Source of the DNA: CBFHND01 sp965657085
GTDB taxonomy: Bacteria > Pseudomonadota > Alphaproteobacteria > Rhodobacterales > Rhodobacteraceae
Length of the DNA: 32,143 nucleotides
Assembly (NCBI GenBank): GCA_965657085.1
Contig: CBFHND010000033.1
Location: 1 to 32,143 of the forward strand
Direction: 5' to 3'
Made by a program: the position numbers and the translations under genes. Shown here in pieces: positions 1 to 8,531 of this stretch. The notes beneath the pieces are model-generated. The model was given only the letters and a program-made list of their open reading frames with translations. It did no database searches and had not been told where the DNA came from. The first letter of the stretch is position 1. Each line of letters begins with the position of its first letter.

Positions 1-885
1 CTTGCGCCGCGCCAATGCGCGCATCGTGCCCGCCACAACGCCCGCGCCGCCCATGTCCATGGTCATGTCTTCCATCCCGCCCGCGGGCTTGAGGCTGATG
101 CCGCCGGTGTCGAACACCACGCCCTTGCCGACCAGCGCCAGCGGCGCCGCGTCCTTGGCCCCGCCAAGCCACTGCATCACCACGACCTTGGAGGGGCTGT
201 CAGACCCTTGCCCGACAGACAAAAGCGTTCTCATTCCGAGCTTTGCAAGATCTTTCTCATCCAGAACCTCAACCTTCAGGCCAAGGCTTTCCATCTCTTT
301 CAGACGGTCAGCGAATTCTGTCGTGGTCAGCACGTTGGCCGGTTCATTGACCAGATCGCGGGTCATGAAGGTGCCCTCGGCCACCGCCATCAGCGCCTCG
401 GCCTCCGCCGCCACTTCTTCGGGTTTGGAACACATCACCATCACCGCCCCTTCGGCGGGTTTGGCATCTGTTTTGTGCGCGTCAAAGGCATAGTCACGCA
501 TCGCAAGGCCAAAGGCGATCTGGGCCGCGTGCCGGGTGTTGCCCGTCGCCAGCAGCATATCGTGCTTGCCCCGCAGCTTGGCCAGTGCGGCCCCTGCCTT
601 GCGCGCATCTGCCACGGTGGGCCTGCGCGGCAGGCACAGCACGTCCACGGCCTCGGCGGCCAACCCCGCGGGCATCGACAGGGTCGTGACCTGTGCGGGT
701 TTCATGTCCTTGAACCCGTCACTTTCGATCAGCCGCGCCAGCGCCCCCTTTGTCAGGCGATTGACCCGGCGCGCAGCCGCATCCATCTTGCCTTCCGCAT
801 CCACCAGAACCGCCACGCGGCCTTTCGCTTCGGCAATGCGGTCGATCTCAACGGCGTCAAAGCTGATCTTGGTCGGTGCGGTCAT
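1..885 (-). CDS. pepA: leucyl aminopeptidase, M17 family (3' part beyond window)
   Basis: Cytosolic M17 metallopeptidase that removes N-terminal residues, especially Leu, from peptides. The first 295 codons are present; the C-terminal end, with the second metal and catalytic motif (NTDAEGR in the family), lies left of the window. The visible catalytic half begins at VGKGVVFDTGGISLKP, with metal ligands K254, D259 and D277. Their spacing matches E. coli PepA K270, D275 and D293. The N-terminal 150 or so residues are the more variable regulatory domain. Start ATG at 885 is chosen over ATG at 890 because GAAAGGG lies about 6 bases before it. The gene is divergent from lptF. The identification is secure; completeness cannot be judged. 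Confidence 0.95.
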   Translation of the reverse strand, partial: MTAPTKISFDAVEIDRIAEAKGRVAVLVDAEGKMDAAARRVNRLTKGALARLIESDGFKDMKPAQVTTLSMPAGLAAEAVDVLCLPRRPTVADARKAGAALAKLRGKHDMLLATGNTRHAAQIAFGLAMRDYAFDAHKTDAKPAEGAVMVMCSKPEEVAAEAEALMAVAEGTFMTRDLVNEPANVLTTTEFADRLKEMESLGLKVEVLDEKDLAKLGMRTLLSVGQGSDSPSKVVVMQWLGGAKDAAPLALVGKGVVFDTGGISLKPAGGMEDMTMDMGGAGVVAGTMRALARRK

Positions 886-924
886 GGCATGCCCTTTCAA
901 CGGCTGGTTTTCCTTGTTGGGCAA

Positions 925-953
925 CACCTAGCGCAGCACCCGCACCATTGCAA
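925..953 (-). promoter_or_regulatory. candidate promoter of pepA
   Basis: On the minus strand a TTGCAA hexamer (953-948) is followed, after exactly 17 bases, by TAGGTG (930-925), about 40 bases before the pepA start codon. The -35-like box is good for a sigma70-type promoter and the -10-like box is poor. The 169-bp gap (886-1054) must also carry the promoter of the lptF operon, for which I found no convincing hexamer pair. Confidence 0.3.
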
Positions 954-1054
954 AGAAGCAAGACCTGACCGACGACGCAGATAGTGGTTTGCGCCGCCCC
1001 GCCCATGGTCTAAGTTGGCCGCAAAACACCAATCCACACGCCTTGGGGGGTCAA

Positions 1055-2188
1055 GTGGCCAAATTCGACAGGTACATGCTGGCGCAGTTGCTGCTTCTGT
1101 TCGGATTCTTCGCCCTTGTGCTTGTGGCGGTGTTCTGGATCAACCGGGCCGTTTCGCTGTTTGATCGACTGATCGGAGATGGTCAGACGGCACTGGTGTT
1201 TCTGGAATTCACCGCGCTCGGTCTGCCCAAGCTGATCACCACGGTCCTGCCCATTGCGACCTTTGCCGCCGCGGTCTACGTCACCAATCGCCTCAACAAC
1301 GAAAGCGAACTGACCGTGATGCAGGCCACCGGGTCCGGCCCTTGGCGGCTGGCGCGTCCGGTGCTGGTCTTCGGGCTGGTCTCGGCGCTGATGATGACGG
1401 TGCTGTCGCATCTGCTGGTGCCCACGGCCCAAGCCCAGCTGAGCGAACGCGAGGTCGAGATTTCGCGCAACGTAACATCGCGCCTGCTGACCGAGGGCAC
1501 TTTTCTCAACCCCGCCGACAGGGTGACGTTCTACACCCGCGAAATCGGCGCGGACGGCGTGCTGCGCGACGTCTTCCTGTCGGATCGGCGCAATCTGGAA
1601 CAGCGCATCATCTACACCGCCGCCGAAGCATACCTTGTCCGCAACGATGCCGGCACCACCCTGATCATGGTTGATGGTCTGGCCCAACGGCTTGACACCC
1701 CGCAGGCGCGCCTGTCCACGGCCAAGTTTCAGGATTTTTCCTTCGACATCTCGTCGCTGATCAACACCGACACCGAGGTGGTGGGATCGATCCGCAACAT
1801 GCGGTCGTGGGCGTTGATGGGTGACTGGACCGCAATTGCGGCGGACACGGGTGCGTCTTTTGGCGCGATCGCGGATGAATTGCATGGGCGGTTCGCGCAG
1901 CCGCTCTTTTGCGTGGTCGCGGCAATGATCGGTTTTTCCACCCTGATGATCGGCGGCTTTTCACGGTTCGGGGTCTGGCGCGAAGCGGTGATCGCTTTCG
2001 GGCTGCTTATCGCGATTGACGGGATGCGGTCGAGCATGTCGCAGATGGTGCTGGACCGCGCGGCCATGTGGCCGGTGCTCTATCTGCCCAGCCTTGTGGG
2101 TGGCCTTCTGGTGGTGGCGATGCTGACCTATGCGGCCAATCCGGGCCGCTGGCGGCGTCGGCCACGGGCGCAGGCGGTGACGTCATGA
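1055..2188 (+). CDS. lptF: LPS export ABC transporter permease LptF
   Basis: Inner-membrane permease that, with LptG and the ATPase LptB, pulls lipopolysaccharide out of the inner membrane and passes it to LptC/LptA. The 377-residue protein shows the YjgP/YjgQ architecture: three N-terminal membrane segments (about 8-30, 56-78, 101-122), a periplasmic beta-jellyroll region (about 130-270), and three C-terminal membrane segments (about 285-362). An NESELTVMQATG stretch follows TM2, where the family has its cytoplasmic coupling region. Start is GTG at 1055, preceded by GGGGGG at 1045-1050; an in-frame ATG at 1076 would remove part of the first amphipathic stretch. First gene of the envelope operon; its TGA overlaps the lptG ATG by 4 bp. 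Confidence 0.93.
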   Translation: MAKFDRYMLAQLLLLFGFFALVLVAVFWINRAVSLFDRLIGDGQTALVFLEFTALGLPKLITTVLPIATFAAAVYVTNRLNNESELTVMQATGSGPWRLARPVLVFGLVSALMMTVLSHLLVPTAQAQLSEREVEISRNVTSRLLTEGTFLNPADRVTFYTREIGADGVLRDVFLSDRRNLEQRIIYTAAEAYLVRNDAGTTLIMVDGLAQRLDTPQARLSTAKFQDFSFDISSLINTDTEVVGSIRNMRSWALMGDWTAIAADTGASFGAIADELHGRFAQPLFCVVAAMIGFSTLMIGGFSRFGVWREAVIAFGLLIAIDGMRSSMSQMVLDRAAMWPVLYLPSLVGGLLVVAMLTYAANPGRWRRRPRAQAVTS

Positions 2189-3282
2189 TCCTGCATTTCT
2201 ATTTCGCGCGCCGCTTTGGCATGGCGTTCCTGATGCTGACGGGTGTGTTCTTTGCCCTGATCGTGCTGGTGGACCTGATCGAACAGACGCGGCGCTTTTC
2301 CGGTCAGGGCATCAGCCTTGGCGATCGGCTTTCGCTGACCTTGCTGAACGCCCCCCAAACCATAAACCAGATCCTGCCGCTGATCATGATCCTTGCCACG
2401 GTGGTGCTGTTCATCGGGATGGCGCGCACGTCGGAACTGGTGGTGACCCGCGCGGCGGGGCGGTCAGCCCTGCGCGCCTTGATCGCGCCCGTGGTCGTGG
2501 CGCTGATCATCGGTGGGCTTGCGGTGTCGATGCTGAACCCCATCGTGGCGGCCACCACCAAACGCTATGCCAGCCTGTCCGAAAGCTACCGCACGGGCGG
2601 CGCATCGGCGCTGTCGATTTCCGGCGATGGGCTGTGGCTGCGTCAGGGCAGCGAACAGGGCCAGACCGTGATCCGCGCGGCGCGTTCCAACGCCGATGCC
2701 TCGGTGCTTTATGATGTGACGTTCCTTGCCTATGCGCCCGGTGGCGGGCCGATGCGCCGGATCGAGGCGGCCAGTGCCGCACTGGGCGATGGTGCTTGGA
2801 GCCTGCGCGAGGCCAAGGTCTGGCCGCTGTCCACCGACCTCAACCCCGAAGCCAATGCCACCGAACACGCCGTGCTCGAAGTGCCTTCGACCCTGACGCT
2901 TGAACGTATCCGCGAAAGCCTTGGCACCCCTGCGGGCGTGTCGATCTGGGACATGCCCGCCTTCATCGACCAGTTGGAGCAGGCGGGTTTTTCCGCGCGC
3001 CGCCACAAGGTCTGGATGCAGTCCGAACTGGCCCGGCCGCTGTTCCTGATGGCGATGGTTCTTGTTGCGAGCGCCTTCACCATGCGCCATACCCGTTTTG
3101 GGGGGACCGGCACCGCTGTGCTGGCCGCAGTGCTGTTGGGGTTTGGTTTGTATTTTATCCGCAGTTTCGCGCAAATTCTCGGCGAGAACGGGCAAATCCC
3201 CATATGGCTTGCCGCCTGGTCGCCCCCTGCCGTTGCCATTCTGCTGGCCCTTGGCCTGCTCTTGCATGCAGAGGATGGATAG
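2185..3282 (+). CDS. lptG: LPS export ABC transporter permease LptG
   Basis: Second half of the LptB2FG lipopolysaccharide extractor. The 365-residue protein has the same plan as LptF: TM segments near 12-32, 55-80 and 99-119, a periplasmic domain to about residue 265, and three more TM segments to about 355. The stretch GMARTSELVVTRAAGRS after TM2 matches the coupling-helix region of the family (E. coli: SELVVMQASG). The start ATG sits in an ATGA overlap with lptF, and no other start is as well placed. Overlapping genes suggest LptF and LptG are made in equal amounts, as the heterodimer needs. The C-terminus ends 4 bp before the chosen lptD start. Confidence 0.93.
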   Translation: MILHFYFARRFGMAFLMLTGVFFALIVLVDLIEQTRRFSGQGISLGDRLSLTLLNAPQTINQILPLIMILATVVLFIGMARTSELVVTRAAGRSALRALIAPVVVALIIGGLAVSMLNPIVAATTKRYASLSESYRTGGASALSISGDGLWLRQGSEQGQTVIRAARSNADASVLYDVTFLAYAPGGGPMRRIEAASAALGDGAWSLREAKVWPLSTDLNPEANATEHAVLEVPSTLTLERIRESLGTPAGVSIWDMPAFIDQLEQAGFSARRHKVWMQSELARPLFLMAMVLVASAFTMRHTRFGGTGTAVLAAVLLGFGLYFIRSFAQILGENGQIPIWLAAWSPPAVAILLALGLLLHAEDG

Positions 3283-3286
3283 CGCG

Positions 3287-5452
3287 ATGCACCGGATCCT
3301 GCTGCACTGTCTGGCCCTGATCCTGTGGCTGCTGCCGCTCGGGGCCGCGGCACAGGATGCCGCTGCCGATCCTGCGGTTCTTGTGGCCGACAACGTGCGC
3401 ATCACCCGTGACCGGGTCCTGATCGCCGAAGGCAACGTCGAAGCGTTTCAGGGCGATGTGCGCCTGCGCGCCCAATCCATCACCTATGACCAGAAGACCG
3501 GCGCGCTGATCATCACCGGCCCCATCACCATCGAGGACGGCCCCGACATCACCATACTCGCTTCGCAGGCCGAATTGAGCCGCGATCTGCGCGATGGCTT
3601 GCTGACGGGCGCGCGTCTGGTGCTGAACCAGCAGCTGCAACTGGCCTCGGTCGAGATGAACCGCGTGGGCGGACGCTATACCCAGCTTTACAAGACCGCC
3701 GTGACCTCGTGCAAAGTCTGCGACGATGGGCGCCCACCGCTCTGGCAGATCCGGGCCAAGCGGGTGGTGCATGACCAACAGGAACGCCAGCTTTACTTTG
3801 ACGAGGCGCAGTTTCGCATCGGCAATGTGCCGGTTCTGTACCTGCCCCGCCTGCGCCTGCCCGATCCCACGCTCGACCGGGCCACCGGCTTCCTGATCCC
3901 GTCGTTCCGCACCACCTCGCAACTGGGCACCGGGATCAAGGTGCCGTATTTCATCAAGCTGGGTGATCACCGGGACCTTACGTTGACGCCGTACCTGTCG
4001 CGCCGGACCTCAACGCTTGAATTCCGCTACCGTCAGGCGTTCACCAACGGGCGCATCGAATTCAACGGGGCCATCACCCGCGACGATCTGCGTCCCGGCG
4101 AAACACGTGGCTACCTCTTTGGCGAAGGCCAGTTCGACCTTGCGCGCGACTACGTGCTGACCTTCGATCTCGAAACCACCTCTGACGACGCCTATCTCAA
4201 GGACTACAGCTATTCCGACAAGGACAGGCTGGACAGCGAAGTGGCGATCACCCGCGTGCGGCGCAACGAATATGTCCGGCTGGCCTTCGTGAACTTCAAG
4301 ACCCTGCGCGACGGCGAAGACAACGCGACCCTGCCCACCAACGTCATCAACGGCACGTACGAACGCAGGCTGTTCCCATCGGTGATCGGCGGTGAGTTGC
4401 GCCTGATTGCGGATGCGCACAGCCATTTCCGCCGCTCCAGCCTCGACATCGATGGCCCCGACCTCGACAGCATCGTGGACGGGCGGGACATCCTGCGCCT
4501 GAACCTTGACGCCACATGGCTGCGCAGCTGGACCTTGGCAGGCGGATTGGTGGCCGAGGCGCAGCTGGGCTTCGAGGCCGATGCCTTCAAGGTCAAACAG
4601 GACAGCACATTCCCCGATTCCGATGCCGGTTTCACCCCGGAGGCGGCCATAACCCTGCGCTATCCCATGGTGCGGCGCGGGGAAAACGGGGTGCGGCAGG
4701 TGCTCGAACCCATCGTGCAGGCGGGTTATGTCGGGGGCAACGATCTGGATGTGCCCAACGAGGAAAGCACACGCGTGGAATTCGACGAAGGCAACCTTCT
4801 GTCGCTCAGCCGCTTTCCCAGCCACGACCGCCGCGAGCGCGGGGCGGCTACGGCCGTGGGCGTCAACTGGTCACGCTTCGATCCCACCGGATGGGAGGCA
4901 CGCCTGACCCTGGGCCAGGTGCTGCGCAGCGACGCCGAGGACGACTATACCAACACCTCGGGCCTGTCGGGCACCACCTCGGATTTCCTGTTGGCCGCGC
5001 AATACAAGCACCACGCGGGCTTTGCCGTGTCCAGCCGCACAATCTTCAACGAAAGCTTCGATGTGGCCAAGGCCGAGATCAGGGGCGATTGGGTCCGCGA
5101 CGATTTCACCCTCGGGGGCAGCTATATCTGGCTGACCGCGGATGTTGGCGAGCAGCGTGACGACCCGGTGTCCGAGCTGACCCTCGATGGCTCCTATGGC
5201 ATCAACCGCCATTGGACCGCCAACGGCAACTGGCGCTATGACCTCAATGACGACCGGGCGGCCTATGCAGGCATCGGCCTGACCTACAACAACGAATGCG
5301 TGTCGGCGGAATTTTCGGTCAGCCGCCGCTTTACATCGTCCACAAGTGTTGAGCCATCGACCAATCTGGGGTTTACAGTGTCCCTCAGAGGGTTCTCGGC
5401 AAGCAACGGAACCGAAAGCTATACCAGATCATGCGGGAAGAACGCCAAATGA
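3287..5452 (+). CDS. lptD: LPS-assembly outer membrane protein LptD
   Basis: Outer-membrane barrel that, with the lipoprotein LptE, inserts lipopolysaccharide into the outer leaflet. It is 721 residues with a signal peptide (residues 1 to about 22, ending GAAAQ), an OstA/LptA-like periplasmic domain (about 28-140) and a long barrel domain. The barrel region is rich in alternating aromatic and polar strands, and the protein ends close to the barrel. The mature chain has exactly four cysteines: C142 and C145 (a CxxC) plus C671 and C716 near the C-terminus. This recalls the E. coli arrangement of two N-terminal and two C-terminal cysteines in long-range disulfides. Start ATG 3287 is preceded by GAGGA; ATG 3275, inside the end of lptG, is the alternative. 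Confidence 0.94.
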   Translation: MHRILLHCLALILWLLPLGAAAQDAAADPAVLVADNVRITRDRVLIAEGNVEAFQGDVRLRAQSITYDQKTGALIITGPITIEDGPDITILASQAELSRDLRDGLLTGARLVLNQQLQLASVEMNRVGGRYTQLYKTAVTSCKVCDDGRPPLWQIRAKRVVHDQQERQLYFDEAQFRIGNVPVLYLPRLRLPDPTLDRATGFLIPSFRTTSQLGTGIKVPYFIKLGDHRDLTLTPYLSRRTSTLEFRYRQAFTNGRIEFNGAITRDDLRPGETRGYLFGEGQFDLARDYVLTFDLETTSDDAYLKDYSYSDKDRLDSEVAITRVRRNEYVRLAFVNFKTLRDGEDNATLPTNVINGTYERRLFPSVIGGELRLIADAHSHFRRSSLDIDGPDLDSIVDGRDILRLNLDATWLRSWTLAGGLVAEAQLGFEADAFKVKQDSTFPDSDAGFTPEAAITLRYPMVRRGENGVRQVLEPIVQAGYVGGNDLDVPNEESTRVEFDEGNLLSLSRFPSHDRRERGAATAVGVNWSRFDPTGWEARLTLGQVLRSDAEDDYTNTSGLSGTTSDFLLAAQYKHHAGFAVSSRTIFNESFDVAKAEIRGDWVRDDFTLGGSYIWLTADVGEQRDDPVSELTLDGSYGINRHWTANGNWRYDLNDDRAAYAGIGLTYNNECVSAEFSVSRRFTSSTSVEPSTNLGFTVSLRGFSASNGTESYTRSCGKNAK

Positions 5453-6669
5453 GCATCAAGGCCATCACATCTATCGCATCTCTTTGCGCCGCCCTTGTGC
5501 TGGGCGCGATTCCAGCCATGGCGCAGAACCTCTTTGCGCCGGTCGCAACGGTCAACGACAGCGCGATCACCGAATTCGAAGTGCAGCAGCGTGCGCGCTT
5601 CCTTCAGGTGCTCAACGCCCCCGGTGCCACCCGCGAGGCCGCCATCGAAGCGCTGATCGACGACCGTTTGCGCGCGCAGGCGGCCCGGACAGCCGGGCTT
5701 GAACTGACCGAGGAAGGGTTGGAGGCCAGCCTTCAGGAGTTCGCGGGCCGTGCAAACCTGACCAAGGAAGAATTCATCGTGGCCCTTGGCCGTGCTGGCG
5801 TGGCCGAGGAAACCTTTCGCGATTTCGTCGCCATCAGCATCGCGTGGCGTGACCTGATCCGCGCGCGCTACAATGCGCGGGTCCAGATTTCGTCGTCCGA
5901 AATCGACCGCGCGCTGGCGGCCGCGGGCAATTCCGGGGGCATCCGGGTGCTTCTGTCCGAAATCATCATTCCCGCGCCGCCGCAGCGTCTGGCGCAGGTG
6001 CAGGCCATCGCCGAAGAGGTCGCAGCCTCGAGCAGCGAGGCCCAGTTTTCCAACTATGCCCGGCGCTATTCCGCCACGGCCAGCCGCGGCAACGGCGGGC
6101 GCCTGCCCTGGGCCGACCTGAACTCGTTTCCGCCGGGCCTGCGCGGGGTGATCCTGTCGCTGACACCCGGTCAGGTGACCGAACCGCTGCCCATTCCCAA
6201 TGCCATCGCACTGTTCCAACTGCGCGGCTTCGAGGAAACAGACCGCCCCTCGCCCGAATATGCGGCCATCGAATACGCTGCATATTACATGGCCGGCGGT
6301 CGCAGCGCCGAGACGCTGGCCCGTGCGGAAAATCTCAAATCCCGCGTCGATGTCTGTGATGATCTTTACGGCGTGGCCAAGGGCCAGCCCGCCGAAGTGC
6401 TTGATCGCGGATCGCTGGCCCCGGCAGATATTCCGCAGGACATTGCCATCGAACTGGCAAAGCTTGACGCGGGTGAAGTGTCGACTGCGCTGACCCGTGC
6501 GGGGGGCAACACGCTGGTGTTCCTGATGCTGTGCGGCCGCACTGCCGCGCTGAACGAGGATGTGGGCCGTGAGACCGTTTCCGCACAGCTCCGTCAGCAA
6601 CGGCTGAGCGGATTTGCCGACAACCTGCTGGAAGAACTGCGCGCAGACGCCCGTATCAGCATCAAATGA
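5449..6669 (+). CDS. surA: periplasmic chaperone / peptidyl-prolyl isomerase SurA
   Basis: Periplasmic chaperone escorting unfolded outer-membrane proteins, LptD among its clients, to the BAM complex. The 406-residue protein has a signal peptide ending AMA-Q (cleavage after about residue 25). A SurA_N helical domain follows (about 30-160, beginning VATVNDSAITEFEV), then one parvulin-type isomerase domain (about 165-264, with the GNGGRLPWADL signature), and a C-terminal domain that looks like a decayed second parvulin. E. coli SurA has two recognisable parvulin domains, so this is a shorter alphaproteobacterial form. ATG 5449 is chosen because it makes an ATGA overlap with lptD and follows GGAAGA at good spacing; ATG 5431 would put extra charged residues before the signal. 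Confidence 0.92.
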   Translation: MSIKAITSIASLCAALVLGAIPAMAQNLFAPVATVNDSAITEFEVQQRARFLQVLNAPGATREAAIEALIDDRLRAQAARTAGLELTEEGLEASLQEFAGRANLTKEEFIVALGRAGVAEETFRDFVAISIAWRDLIRARYNARVQISSSEIDRALAAAGNSGGIRVLLSEIIIPAPPQRLAQVQAIAEEVAASSSEAQFSNYARRYSATASRGNGGRLPWADLNSFPPGLRGVILSLTPGQVTEPLPIPNAIALFQLRGFEETDRPSPEYAAIEYAAYYMAGGRSAETLARAENLKSRVDVCDDLYGVAKGQPAEVLDRGSLAPADIPQDIAIELAKLDAGEVSTALTRAGGNTLVFLMLCGRTAALNEDVGRETVSAQLRQQRLSGFADNLLEELRADARISIK

Positions 6670-7634
6670 CCCTGCCCATCGTGGTCAGCTGCGGGGAGCC
6701 CGCAGGCATCGGCCCCGAGGTTGCGGCCAAGGCCTGGGCGGCCCTGCGCGACAGCGACGTGGTGCTGGCCTGGCTCGGTGATCCGCACCATTTGCCCGCA
6801 GGCGCACAGTGGGCCGCCATCTCGGAGCCAGGTGACGCCGCCGGGGTCATGCAGAACGCCCTGCCCGTCCTGCGCCGCGACTTTCCCGGTGACACCCAAC
6901 CCGGCCGCCCCGCCGCCGCCGACGCACAGGCCGTGATCGATGTGATCGCGGAAGCGGTACGCATGGTGCAGGACGGCACAGCAGCAGCACTGTGCACAGC
7001 GCCCATCCACAAGAAGGCGCTTCAGGACGGGGCGGGTTTTGCCTATCCCGGCCACACCGAATACCTGCAAGCGTTGGCAGGCGCAGGGCGGGCCGTGATG
7101 ATGTTGGCCTCGGACCAGCTGCGGGTGGTGCCCACGACCATCCACATCGCCCTTGAGGACGTCCCAAAGACACTCACGCCGGACCTGCTGCGCCACACCA
7201 TCCAGATCACCCACGCCGGGTTGCGCGGTCAATTCGGCATTGCCGCCCCCCGCATCGTGGTTGCGGGCCTCAACCCTCACGCGGGCGAAGGCGGCGCCAT
7301 GGGGCGACAAGAAGTCGATTGGATCGCCGACTGTGTGGCTGAAATGGCGGCCACGGGCATTGATTTGCACGGCCCCCTGCCCGCCGATACGATGTTTCAT
7401 GCCGCCGCCCGCAGCACCTATGACGCGGCGGTCTGCATGTACCACGATCAGGCGTTGATCCCGATCAAGACGCTGGATTTCGACCGGGGCGTGAACGTCA
7501 CACTGGGCCTGCCCTTCATCCGCACCTCGCCCGACCACGGCACCGCCTTCGATATCGCGGGAAAGGGCGTGGCCAACCCCACCAGCATGATCGAGGCCAT
7601 CCGCCTTGCCCACCGCATGAGCCTGCACCGATGA
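6666..7634 (+). CDS. pdxA: 4-hydroxythreonine-4-phosphate dehydrogenase
   Basis: Oxidises 4-phosphohydroxy-L-threonine with NAD(P) in the DXP-dependent pathway to pyridoxal phosphate; the product is then used by PdxJ. It is 322 residues, normal for the family. It opens with the hallmark GEPAGIGPE near the N-terminus and carries YHDQALIPIKTL and TSPDHGTAFDIAGKG near the C-terminus. The three divalent-metal histidines are visible as H160, H205 and H260, with the same 45 and 55 residue spacing as H166, H211 and H266 of E. coli PdxA. The start ATG overlaps the surA stop as ATGA. The surA-pdxA-rsmA order is shared with enterobacteria. Confidence 0.97.
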   Translation: MTLPIVVSCGEPAGIGPEVAAKAWAALRDSDVVLAWLGDPHHLPAGAQWAAISEPGDAAGVMQNALPVLRRDFPGDTQPGRPAAADAQAVIDVIAEAVRMVQDGTAAALCTAPIHKKALQDGAGFAYPGHTEYLQALAGAGRAVMMLASDQLRVVPTTIHIALEDVPKTLTPDLLRHTIQITHAGLRGQFGIAAPRIVVAGLNPHAGEGGAMGRQEVDWIADCVAEMAATGIDLHGPLPADTMFHAAARSTYDAAVCMYHDQALIPIKTLDFDRGVNVTLGLPFIRTSPDHGTAFDIAGKGVANPTSMIEAIRLAHRMSLHR

Positions 7635-8473
7635 GTGCCATCGACACGCTGCCGCCCCTGCGCGAGGTGATCGCGTCACATGGGCTGAGCGCGCGCAAGT
7701 CGCTGGGCCAGAATTTCCTGCTGGACCTCAACCTGACCGCCAAGATCGCGCGGCAGGCGGGGGATCTCAGCGGGTGTGATGTGCTGGAGATCGGCCCCGG
7801 CCCCGGCGGCCTGACCCGTGGGCTGCTGGCCGAAGGCGCGCGCAAGGTGCTGGCCATTGAAAAAGATGCGCGCTGTTTGCCCGCGCTGGCCGAGATCGCG
7901 GCGGCCTATCCGGGCCGATTGCAGGTGATCGAGGGCGACGCGCTGGAGGTCGACCCGCTGGCCCATCTGACGCCGCCCATCCGGGTGGCGGCGAACCTGC
8001 CCTACAACGTGGGCACCGAATTGCTGGTGCGCTGGCTGACCCCGCCGCAGTGGCCGCCCTTCTGGCAATCGCTGACGCTGATGTTTCAGCGCGAAGTGGC
8101 CGAGCGGATCGTGGCACAGCCGGGATCAAAGGCCTATGGCCGCCTGGCGATCCTCGCCAGTTGGCGGGCGGACGCGCGCATCGTGCTGAACCTGCCGCCC
8201 GAAGCCTTCACACCACCGCCCAAGGTCTCAAGCGCGGTCGTTCACCTCACCGCACTTGAAACACCGCGCTATCCGGCGGATGCCGCAACCCTGTCACGGG
8301 TTGTGGCCGCCGCCTTCAACCAGCGCCGCAAGATGCTGCGCGCCGCCCTCAAGGGCGTTGCCCCCGACATCGAGGACCGGCTGATCGCTGCGGGCCTCAA
8401 ACCCACCGACCGGGCCGAACAGGTGCCGCTGGAAGGGTTCTGCGCACTGGCCTGTCAGATCAAGAAACCTTGA
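7631..8473 (+). CDS. rsmA: 16S rRNA (adenine1518-N6/adenine1519-N6)-dimethyltransferase
   Basis: KsgA/RsmA uses S-adenosylmethionine to dimethylate two adjacent adenines in the 3' hairpin of 16S rRNA, a late checkpoint in small-subunit assembly. At 280 residues it is typical. The N-terminal KSLGQNFLLD motif, the SAM-binding loop VLEIGPGPGGLT (from about residue 50) and the catalytic N122-LPYN motif are all present. The C-terminal helical domain includes FNQRRKMLR, typical of the family. The ATG overlaps the pdxA stop by 4 bp, so it is probably translationally coupled. It ends the operon; 58 bp follow before the next gene on the same strand, with no clear terminator. Confidence 0.97.
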   Translation: MSAIDTLPPLREVIASHGLSARKSLGQNFLLDLNLTAKIARQAGDLSGCDVLEIGPGPGGLTRGLLAEGARKVLAIEKDARCLPALAEIAAAYPGRLQVIEGDALEVDPLAHLTPPIRVAANLPYNVGTELLVRWLTPPQWPPFWQSLTLMFQREVAERIVAQPGSKAYGRLAILASWRADARIVLNLPPEAFTPPPKVSSAVVHLTALETPRYPADAATLSRVVAAAFNQRRKMLRAALKGVAPDIEDRLIAAGLKPTDRAEQVPLEGFCALACQIKKP

Positions 8474-8531
8474 CAGGATGCCCATGGGCGTTTCACGCTG
8501 TGCGGGTATTTGATCTTGGGAATTCAGAGAT

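Noticed and set aside
208..984. Plus-strand open frame across pepA
   Set aside because: Antisense to the clear M17 aminopeptidase coding region; no motifs.
8481..8490. Palindrome GCCCATGGGC after rsmA
   Set aside because: Short, GC-only and without a T-run; expected by chance at this base composition.
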